From Collinsella sp. (lineage in GTDB: Bacteria > Actinomycetota > Coriobacteriia > Coriobacteriales > Coriobacteriaceae), in NCBI GenBank assembly GCA_018382125.1, contig JAGZQO010000048.1, positions 1 to 7,027 of the forward strand: a stretch of DNA of 7,027 nt, written 5' to 3'. A program made the translations under genes and the position numbers. Shown here one piece after another: positions 1 to 7,027 of the stretch. Under the pieces are notes generated by a model, which saw nothing but the letters and a program-made list of their open reading frames with translations, did not search any database and had not been told where the DNA came from. Within the stretch, counting starts at the first letter, position 1. Each line of letters starts with the position of its first letter.

Positions 1-2
1 GG

Positions 3-35
3 CGCCCCCGGGGCCCGGATGGGGCCTCGGGGGCG
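3..35. other. GC-rich stem-loop at the window edge
   Basis: CGCCCCCG (3-10) pairs perfectly with CGGGGGCG (28-35), followed by a G-T position (11/27) and GGCCC (12-16) with GGGCC (22-26), leaving a GGATG loop. Read as RNA from the + strand this is a 14-bp stem with one G-U pair. No T-run follows on the + strand (TTCGGCTAGC), so it is not a textbook intrinsic terminator for a rightward gene. If it ends a leftward transcript, the T-run would lie outside the window. Its role is therefore undecided. Confidence 0.4.
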
Positions 36-104
36 TTCGGCTAGCTGCGGGAACGGCCTGTCCGCCTAATGTGTTCGGCTGAGATCGGAAATCAACCAAA
101 GTGG

Positions 105-294
105 CAAATATGAGTACTGTCACCAATTTAGTAGCAGCAAAATCGAGAGCAAATTGCCTAATTTGAGCGATTCGAAGAGGTTGAAAGCCGTCAAACGCCC
201 TTTAAAGGGAGTTAGATAAATCGATTTTGAGCCCATTTTCGCTCAGAGCAGGCCGAAAAATATGGCACTTCTTTTGCAACAGTACTCATATTTG
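105..294. repeat. 190-bp intergenic element bounded by a perfect 16-bp inverted repeat
   Basis: CAAATATGAGTACTGT at 105-120 is the exact reverse complement of ACAGTACTCATATTTG at 279-294. The pairing stops abruptly inward (121/278) and outward (104/295), although 102-103 match 296-297 again. The enclosed DNA is AT-richer than the flanking genes and has its own small structures: AATCG..CGATT around 140-172, the perfect palindrome CCCTTTAAAGGG (198-209), and TGAGC/GCTCA (228-232/241-245). There is no open frame of useful length and no obvious target-site duplication next to the ends. It could be a small non-autonomous mobile element, a dispersed intergenic repeat, or a structured RNA. The inverted repeat is directly visible; its function is unknown. 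Confidence 0.7.
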
Positions 295-329
295 GCATTT
301 TTTGACCACGGGGGCCAAGACCATGCCCC

Positions 330-366
330 AAAACACAAAAGGAGGGGCCTCGTAAGGCCCCTCCTT
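330..366 (-). terminator. Intrinsic terminator of the permease (leftward)
   Basis: AAGGAGGGGCCT (339-350) and AGGCCCCTCCTT (355-366) form a perfect 12-bp stem with a CGTA loop. Reading leftward, the stem runs into TTTTGTGTTTT, the U-rich tract expected of a Rho-independent terminator. It begins 47 bases after the permease stop codon. On the + strand the stem is followed by AGGAAAGGG, so it should act mainly on leftward transcription. Confidence 0.92.
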
Positions 367-413
367 AGGAAAGGGAATCGATTTATTCCACAGCCGTAGA
401 TTAATCCTAGCCG

Positions 414-1877
414 CTACTCCATCATATCGAGGACGGAAGGGCGAAGCTCGTTCTCGGCGGCCTCGGGATCGGTCTCGCGCAGGCGGTTGATGTAGCGGTT
501 GTACCACATCACGGCAAGGCCCAAGAAGACAACCACACCGCCAACGTTGTAGACCAGCGTCAGCCACAGCGGCTGATCGAGCGGAATGGTGCCGCAGATA
601 AGCACGAAGCAGAAGACCACAAGCAGGAATGCGGCAACGACCAGGCCAAAGCTGCGCGAACCCATGCGGAAGCCACGGGGAGCGGCGTCAAAGTTCTTGC
701 GCAGCATAAAGTAGGCAAGCAAAATCAGCAGCGGTGGGAGCAGAGCGGTGGCAGCCGTCATGTTGGTGACGATCATGAGCAGGTCGTCGAGGTTACCGGA
801 GCCCAGGGCCGGAATGATCAGGATGGGGACGACGATGGCGAACTGCAGCCAAGCAGCGCGGGCAGGAATGCCATGCTCGTTGAGCTCGACGATCTTGCTA
901 CCAAAGACGCCCTTGGGGATCTCGGTGAAGAAGACCTTGATGGGAGCGGAGGTCCACATCATGAGGGAGCCCAGCGTGGCGGCGAGAAGGATCAAGACGA
1001 TGGCGCGCGTAGACACTTCCATGGGAATGCCAAAGTGGGCAAAGACAGCGCCGAATACGTCGAAGATACCGGTGGAGATGGCAACGCCGCCCTCGGGGAT
1101 GAACAGGTTAACCAGCAGCGAAGCGCCTGCATACAGAAGGCCGATGGTCAGGCCGGCGATAACGACGGTGCGCACGAAGGCCTTGACGCCACCCTTAAGG
1201 TCGTTAAGGAACACGCCGACAGACTCAGCGCCGCCAACGCCCTGGATGATCCAGGCAAGCGTACCGAAGAAGCCCCACGCAGTTGCGAAGTTGCTCATGT
1301 CGGGAGCCATGTTAGCGGGAGTAGGAGCCGTAGCGAACTCAACGCCGCCAAAGGCAGCAGCCAGGGACAGCAGGATGAACACGGCGGTCAGGCCGAGAGC
1401 CGCGGTCGAACCGAAGGAGGAAATGGAGCCGATCCACTTAGCGCCCTTGGTCGAAACCCACGTGGCGATAGCAAAGACGACGATCTCGATAATGGTGATC
1501 CACAGCTGCGAAAGCTCGGCGTTGGCACCAAAGAACACGTAGCTCGCGTAGATGATGACGTTGGGCAGGACGGACGCAAAGAAGAACAGGTTAACAAACC
1601 AGTAGCTAAATGCCGTCAGGAACGCCCAGCGACCACCCATCGAGGTCTTAACCCATGCGTACACGCCAGACTCGGAGTCCTTGTTGAGGCCGACGAACTC
1701 GGCGGTAACCAGGGTATAGGGGACAAAGTACAAAAGCGTGGCGAAGAAGAACGACGGCGCAGCTGCCAAGCCGATGGCCGCGTTGTTGTTGATGATGTTC
1801 TTGATACCGAACACGGCGGCGACCGTCATGCCCAGCAGAGCGAACGAACCAATCGTTCCTCGTTTTTCAGAGCTCAT
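414..1877 (-). CDS. APC-superfamily permease (amino-acid permease type)
   Basis: This encodes a 487-residue, very hydrophobic integral membrane protein with about 12 predicted transmembrane helices (roughly 10-35, 36-62, 83-112, 123-143, 155-176, 198-218, 234-260, 285-310, 342-357, 364-393, 408-429, 436-459). The layout, the glycine- and asparagine-containing first helix (VFGIKNIINNN), the ESGVYAWVK loop after helix 2 and the GGAES segment in helix 6 suit the amino acid-polyamine-organocation superfamily, nearest in feel to YjeM/GadC-like transporters. Substrate cannot be read from sequence. An in-frame TTG lies four codons upstream, but ATG at 1877 is preferred because GGGAGGG sits directly in front of it and would overlap the TTG start. 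The charged tail (RETDPEAAENELRP) is probably cytoplasmic. It lies 153 bp downstream of ebgC on the same strand, so it may carry a substrate or product linked to galactoside use, or simply be a neighbour. Confidence 0.88.
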   Translation of the reverse strand: MSSEKRGTIGSFALLGMTVAAVFGIKNIINNNAAIGLAAAPSFFFATLLYFVPYTLVTAEFVGLNKDSESGVYAWVKTSMGGRWAFLTAFSYWFVNLFFFASVLPNVIIYASYVFFGANAELSQLWITIIEIVVFAIATWVSTKGAKWIGSISSFGSTAALGLTAVFILLSLAAAFGGVEFATAPTPANMAPDMSNFATAWGFFGTLAWIIQGVGGAESVGVFLNDLKGGVKAFVRTVVIAGLTIGLLYAGASLLVNLFIPEGGVAISTGIFDVFGAVFAHFGIPMEVSTRAIVLILLAATLGSLMMWTSAPIKVFFTEIPKGVFGSKIVELNEHGIPARAAWLQFAIVVPILIIPALGSGNLDDLLMIVTNMTAATALLPPLLILLAYFMLRKNFDAAPRGFRMGSRSFGLVVAAFLLVVFCFVLICGTIPLDQPLWLTLVYNVGGVVVFLGLAVMWYNRYINRLRETDPEAAENELRPSVLDMME

Positions 1878-1900
1878 AAGCCCTCCCAATCATCTGTTAA

Positions 1901-1944
1901 ATGTCATCTAAAACCGTCCGAGCTGCAAGTGCAAACACGGACGG
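1901..1944 (-). terminator. Terminator-like hairpin between ebgC and the permease
   Basis: Reading leftward, CCGTCCG (1944-1938) pairs perfectly with CGGACGG (1920-1914) across a 17-base loop, followed at once by TTTTAGATGACATTT. A 7-bp GC-rich stem followed by four T's is a plausible intrinsic terminator for ebgA-ebgC or a partial terminator that lowers permease expression. The long loop and interrupted T-tract make it weaker than the terminators at 339-366 and 6953-6978. It ends about 24 bases before the permease start, so it could also affect translation of the permease. Confidence 0.5.
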
Positions 1945-1953
1945 CGCACCTGC

Positions 1954-1997
1954 TAAGGGGAATGGGGAAAAGGGAGTCAACAAAGCCATCCCCCTTA
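1954..1997 (-). other. Long stem-loop in the ebgC-permease spacer
   Basis: TAAGGGGAATGG (1954-1965) and CCATCCCCCTTA (1986-1997) pair over 12 bp. In the leftward RNA the only non-Watson-Crick position is a G-U pair, so the stem is complete in that RNA. The loop is 20 bases. No U-tract follows (GCAGGTGCGCC), so it is not a terminator by itself. A stem of this kind after a gene often protects the upstream message from 3'-end decay or serves as a processing site, and either would fit here. The pairing is seen; the role is inferred. Confidence 0.55.
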
Positions 1998-2030
1998 ACG
2001 GCGCGAAGCAAACGTCCAGGCGGACGAATA

Positions 2031-2486
2031 CTACTTGTTGGGGAAGGAATAACCTTCGACTGTCACGTGCAGTACCACGACGCGGGGATCCGCGGCATCG
2101 GCCACGACACGGTAGGCCTCGTCAATTTCGACGACGGCAACGCCGCCGGCGGGAATCGTCACGGTCTCCCCCGTACCCTCAAAGCGCTCGCGATCATCGA
2201 TATCGCTGTAGGCGCGGGTGCAGGTGAGGCCTGCCTTGGGGGCAACCTCGACAGTCAGGTCGCCGTCGAGCGGGGCGAGCACGGCATGATAGCGACGGTG
2301 ACCGACCAGATCGGCGGTAGCCGCCTCGTGGGCGTTCACCCACCAATACACCAGCGAGTCGCCGATGGAGTACGCCACATCGTGCTGCAGTTCAGAAACG
2401 CCGTCGAGCGCCTGTCCGGTACGCATCCACTTCTTGACGGACTTCATCTGAGCGTCGAAATCGGCGCGCGAGTTAAAGACATGCAT
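2031..2486 (-). CDS. ebgC: EbgC-type beta-galactosidase small subunit (YhcH/YjgK/YiaL family)
   Basis: This is a 151-residue soluble protein, close to the 149 residues of E. coli EbgC. It shares the segments I recall from that protein along its whole length: KKW near 18-20, SIGDSL at 40-45, GHRRY at 62-66, VAPK at 81-84, GETV at 106-109, EAYR at 123-126 and the C-terminal VTVEGY..NK. The family has a cupin-like beta-sandwich fold. In E. coli, EbgC binds the large subunit EbgA and is needed for full enzyme activity. ATG at 2486 lies 3 bp after the ebgA stop, with AGGAGG eight bases upstream, so translation is likely coupled to ebgA. The stop is TAG. Other members of the family act on sialic acid or other sugars alone, but the position directly after ebgA strongly favours the EbgC role. 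Confidence 0.92.
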   Translation of the reverse strand: MHVFNSRADFDAQMKSVKKWMRTGQALDGVSELQHDVAYSIGDSLVYWWVNAHEAATADLVGHRRYHAVLAPLDGDLTVEVAPKAGLTCTRAYSDIDDRERFEGTGETVTIPAGGVAVVEIDEAYRVVADAADPRVVVLHVTVEGYSFPNK

Positions 2487-2489
2487 GAC

Positions 2490-5498
<3,009 letters not shown>

Positions 5499-5530
5499 GG
5501 TGATGCTCCTTCGTCATCGTAGTGATTCTT

Positions 5531-5546
5531 GTGCAACCGGTTGTCC
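5531..5546. promoter_or_regulatory. Operator O1 for the LacI-type regulator
   Basis: The sequence is GTGCAACCGGTTGTCC, with a perfect 10-bp palindrome CAACCGGTTG (5534-5543) centred on a CG step, as is usual for LacI-family operators. It lies about 33-48 bases upstream of the ebgA ATG and would cover the predicted transcription start, so binding here should block ebgA transcription. The assignment to the neighbouring regulator is inferred from position and repeat number. Confidence 0.85.
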
Positions 5547-5548
5547 TT

Positions 5549-5578
5549 ATCTTACGGTCGATGCAAAAAACTGTGCAA
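5549..5578 (-). promoter_or_regulatory. Predicted ebgA promoter
   Basis: Reading leftward, TTGCAC (5578-5573) and TAAGAT (5554-5549) are separated by 18 bp and serve as the best -35 and -10 candidates. Both hexamers are only moderate matches. The prediction gains support from placement: O2 overlaps the -35 hexamer and O1 covers the expected start near 5542, which would leave a leader of about 44 bases before the ebgA ATG. Confidence 0.5.
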
Positions 5579-5588
5579 CCGGTTGTCC
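5573..5588. promoter_or_regulatory. Operator O2 for the LacI-type regulator
   Basis: This is an identical 16-base copy of O1 (GTGCAACCGGTTGTCC), with its centre 42 bp from that of O1, four turns of the DNA helix. Its left part overlaps the proposed ebgA -35 hexamer, so a bound repressor should exclude RNA polymerase. Confidence 0.85.
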
Positions 5589-5617
5589 GCTGAACGGTCG
5601 ATTTGGTCGGGTTAACG

Positions 5618-5639
5618 GTGCAACCGGTTGTACAACCGG
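5618..5639. promoter_or_regulatory. Operator O3 with an overlapping second palindrome
   Basis: GTGCAACCGGTTGTAC (5618-5633) matches O1 and O2 at 15 of 16 positions and is centred 45 bp beyond O2. Unlike them, it runs into an extra half-site, ACAACCGG, creating a second perfect palindrome CCGGTTGTACAACCGG (5624-5639) that overlaps the first. It lies upstream of the predicted ebgA promoter and about 170 bp before the possible regulator promoter, so it may be an auxiliary operator. Confidence 0.8.
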
Positions 5640-5654
5640 GACACTTATGTCACC

Positions 5655-5672
5655 CTGAGTATCGACACTCAG
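5655..5672. promoter_or_regulatory. Imperfect palindrome in the divergent region
   Basis: CTGAGTATCGACACTCAG is an 18-base dyad with 16 palindromic positions and a central CG step, 38 bp from the centre of O3. It differs in sequence from the three operators. It may bind another regulator, or act as a 6-bp hairpin with the loop ATCGAC. The remainder of 5640-5800 shows no gene or further clear site. Confidence 0.35.
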
Positions 5673-5807
5673 CGCAAGACATCGTTCTTAAGCTCGTAGG
5701 CAACCACCACGCCCGCTGATATCTCACCCACACGAGACGTATTCGATTGTGGCTTGGTTGCAAAACGACACCGGTCACCGGATACCATGAACGCTGTTCA
5801 GGCGCAC

Positions 5808-5813
5808 TATAGT
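5808..5813 (+). promoter_or_regulatory. Possible -10 element for the regulator gene
   Basis: TATAGT matches the -10 consensus at five of six positions and lies 61 bases before the regulator ATG. No good -35 hexamer is present 16-18 bp upstream (sequence around 5784-5791 is ACCATGAA), so expression would be weak or activator-dependent if this is the promoter. The surrounding ACTATAGT (5806-5813) is a palindrome. Confidence 0.35.
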
Positions 5814-5874
5814 ATGCTGTATCCGCACCAACCCGTATCAGCGACAACATCGACCGCATTCTCCAGGAGACGCC

Positions 5875-6891
5875 ATGACCCAACCAGTTCGCACCGCACC
5901 TACGCTTGCCGAGGTTGCCGCAGCTGCCGGCGTGTCGCGCTCCACGGCATCGCGCGCTCTCAACGATTCGCCCCGCATTAGCGAGGAAACCAAAAAGCGC
6001 GTCCGCGCGGCGGCCAAGGAAGTCAATTTTGTCCCCAACGCTCGTGGCCGAGCGCTCGCTGTCGGGCGCACGGAAATCATCGCCGTGCTCGTGACCGAGC
6101 CCCTAAGTGAACTCTTCAGCGACCCCACCTATAGCGAGTTTTTGAGCGGCATTACCGAGGAACTGTCGGAGTCGTCCTATCTGCCCGTTATCTTGCAGGC
6201 GTCTTCTACGCATGAGCGCAACCGCGCACGCGAGCACTTTGAGCGCCGCTCGTTCGACGCCGTGATCGACGTCTCCCCCTACAAGGGCAGCGAGCTGCTC
6301 GAGGTGCTGCGCGAGCTGGGCGTACCCACCGTGTTGTGCGGCCAGCTCGAGGGCCACCCCTATCGCGATGTGTTCTCGACAGTCTACTCTGACGACGAAG
6401 AGGGCGGACACTTTGCGGCACTCGCCATGAAGGAACGCGGGCGCAAAGATATCGTCGCCGTGTTGGGACCGCAAGACAACCCCGCTGTTGTCGACCGCCT
6501 GCGCGGCTACCGTGCCGTCTTGGGCGAAGACCTCCCAGACGCAAACGTTATCTATACCGGCTGGAACAACGGAGACGGCTATCAGGCCATGCACCAGATC
6601 CTCGCGCGCGAGATTGCTTTCGATGGCGTGCTCTGCGGATCGGACCGTATCGCGGCTGGCGTCATCACCGCGCTCAACGAGGCAGGCCTATCCGTTCCTG
6701 CGGACGTTTCTGTCGTCGGCTTCGACGATCACGAGATTGCGGCGCGCTGTGTCCCCGCGCTCACGACCGTCCGTCAGCCCCTGCGCGAAGAAGGCCACAT
6801 GGCCGCCAACATTGCGCTCGACATGATCAAGGGTGCCGAGCCCACCACCTCCGTGATGCACATGCAGCTGATCCAGAGAGACTCGCTATAA
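5875..6891 (+). CDS. LacI/GalR-family transcriptional regulator
   Basis: This is a 338-residue DNA-binding regulator, the usual length for the family. The N-terminal helix-turn-helix spans about 10-29 (LAEVAAAAGVSRSTASRALN), with recognition-helix residues R22, S23 and R27 in the places of LacI Y17, Q18 and R22. The hinge helix follows (PNARGRALAVGRT, 54-66), where L61 corresponds to the leucine that intercalates at the central CG step. The rest is a periplasmic-binding-protein-like effector domain with typical GSDRIAAG (255-262), VGFDD (281-285) and TTVRQP (297-302). It ends shortly after LIQRDS, without the extra tetramerisation helix of E. coli LacI, so it is probably a dimer. AGGAGA stands just before the ATG at 5875. 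It faces away from ebgA and shares its control region, so it probably represses ebgA-ebgC through the three operators. Its inducer is likely a galactoside or derivative, but that is inferred. Confidence 0.93.
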   Translation: MTQPVRTAPTLAEVAAAAGVSRSTASRALNDSPRISEETKKRVRAAAKEVNFVPNARGRALAVGRTEIIAVLVTEPLSELFSDPTYSEFLSGITEELSESSYLPVILQASSTHERNRAREHFERRSFDAVIDVSPYKGSELLEVLRELGVPTVLCGQLEGHPYRDVFSTVYSDDEEGGHFAALAMKERGRKDIVAVLGPQDNPAVVDRLRGYRAVLGEDLPDANVIYTGWNNGDGYQAMHQILAREIAFDGVLCGSDRIAAGVITALNEAGLSVPADVSVVGFDDHEIAARCVPALTTVRQPLREEGHMAANIALDMIKGAEPTTSVMHMQLIQRDSL

Positions 6892-6952
6892 AAAACTGGG
6901 GCAGTCTTTCCGCCAGACAATTGTTGCGGGGTAGCGCGCAGAGATGTGGTGT

Positions 6953-6988
6953 AAGAGGCGGGGCATGCCCCGCCTCTTCTCTTTTCTT
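6953..6988 (+). terminator. Intrinsic terminator of the regulator gene
   Basis: Positions 6953-6978 form a perfect 26-base palindrome (AAGAGGCGGGGCA with its complement), giving a very stable stem, followed by CTCTTTTCTT on the + strand. It starts 61 bases after the regulator stop. Read leftward, the stem is followed by ACACCACATC, which lacks a T-run, so it should be far weaker for a convergent transcript. Confidence 0.92.
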
Positions 6989-7007
6989 GAAAGGGAGGGG
7001 ACACCGC

Positions 7008-7027
7008 CTAGAATTCGTCGTTGGAGT
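7008..7027 (-). CDS. Possible C-terminal end of a leftward gene (partial)
   Basis: Reading leftward from the right edge, one frame gives Ser-Asn-Asp-Glu-Phe followed by TAG (7010-7008). An acidic tail ending 29 bases before a hairpin is what a convergent gene would look like. Only six codons are visible, so this is a guess from context. The protein cannot be identified. Confidence 0.25.

Larger units (their letters stand above)
1..338. other. Gene-free left flank
   Basis: No convincing coding region is seen here on either strand. The first 60 bases are very GC-rich and all three forward frames are open from the left edge until stops at 42-44 (TAG), 67-69 (TAA) and 78-80 (TGA), so the tail of a rightward gene could lie here, but nothing recognisable is encoded. 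From about 85 onward the DNA becomes clearly richer in A and T than the genes to the right. That part is mostly taken up by the inverted-repeat element at 105-294. No tRNA or known riboswitch is recognised. Confidence 0.6.
5531..5602. repeat. Tandem duplication of an operator module of about 42 bp
   Basis: The order operator (5531-5546), ACGGTCGAT (5554-5562), operator (5573-5588), ACGGTCGAT (5594-5602) shows one module copied in direct orientation, followed by a third operator at 5618. The distance from one operator to the next is 42 bp and between the two ACGGTCGAT copies 40 bp. The DNA between the shared blocks has diverged. On the leftward strand only the copy next to O1 keeps a -10-like TAAGAT after CGACCG; the other copy has TTCAGC there. 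Confidence 0.7.

Noticed and set aside
105..294. The inverted-repeat element as a CRISPR array or insertion sequence
   Set aside because: There are only two copies, in inverted orientation, with no regular spacers, no transposase frame and no visible target-site duplication.
748..1542. A 264-codon + strand frame inside the permease gene
   Set aside because: It lies opposite a clear membrane protein gene, has no recognisable domain and no matching terminator or regulatory context.
1878..1889. TTG at 1889 as the permease start, adding four residues
   Set aside because: The bases it would encode are the GGGAGGG ribosome binding site for the ATG at 1877.
5756..5781. A possible fourth operator (GGTTGCA and ACCGGT fragments)
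   Set aside because: Only separate half-site fragments are present; the ACCGGT core lacks the flanking A/T pairs of the true operators and no dyad longer than 6 bp is formed.
5650..5883. A 77-codon leftward frame within the divergent control region
   Set aside because: It overlaps the start of the regulator gene and its promoter area, has no good ribosome binding site that I can see and gives a Trp/Arg-rich protein with no family resemblance.
6892..6931. Short hairpins right after the regulator stop (ACTG-GGG-CAGT; CCGC..GCGG around ACAATTGT)
   Set aside because: The stems are only 4 bp or interrupted and the following T-run is short. The strong palindrome at 6953-6978 is a far better terminator.

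Overview
The window looks like chromosomal DNA from a GC-rich Gram-positive gut bacterium. The best guess is Coriobacteriia, Collinsella-like. This is inferred from base composition, strong purine-rich ribosome binding sites, GC-rich hairpin terminators and the gene set. There is no rRNA or other taxonomic marker, so genus is not proven.

Layout, left to right. Positions 1-413 hold no convincing gene. They contain a GC-rich hairpin at the left edge, an AT-richer element of 190 bp bounded by a perfect 16-bp inverted repeat (105-294), and a strong intrinsic terminator (339-366) for the leftward genes. Three leftward genes follow, in transcription order ebgA (2490-5498), ebgC (2031-2486) and an APC-superfamily permease (414-1877). 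ebgA and ebgC are 3 bp apart and the ebgC ribosome binding site lies inside the last ebgA codons. ebgC and the permease are separated by 153 bp holding a long stem-loop and a terminator-like hairpin, so the permease may be only partly co-transcribed. A divergent regulatory region (5499-5874) separates ebgA from a rightward LacI-family regulator gene (5875-6891), which ends with a perfect palindromic terminator (6953-6978). The last 20 bases may be the tail of a leftward gene.

How it fits together. EbgA is a glycoside hydrolase family 2 beta-galactosidase with both catalytic glutamates, and EbgC is its small partner protein. The LacI-type protein very probably binds the three near-identical copies of the operator GTGCAACCGGTTGTCC in front of ebgA. 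Two of these copies cover the proposed -35 element and transcription start. This gives an inducible beta-galactoside-use locus matching the E. coli ebgR-ebgA-ebgC set, but with the regulator turned round to face away. The transporter belongs to an amino-acid permease superfamily rather than a known sugar carrier family, so its link to galactoside use is open.

The most unusual points are the inverted-repeat element, the tandemly duplicated operator module with an overlapping second palindrome, and the structured ebgC-permease spacer. I did not find clear evidence of an entirely new system.
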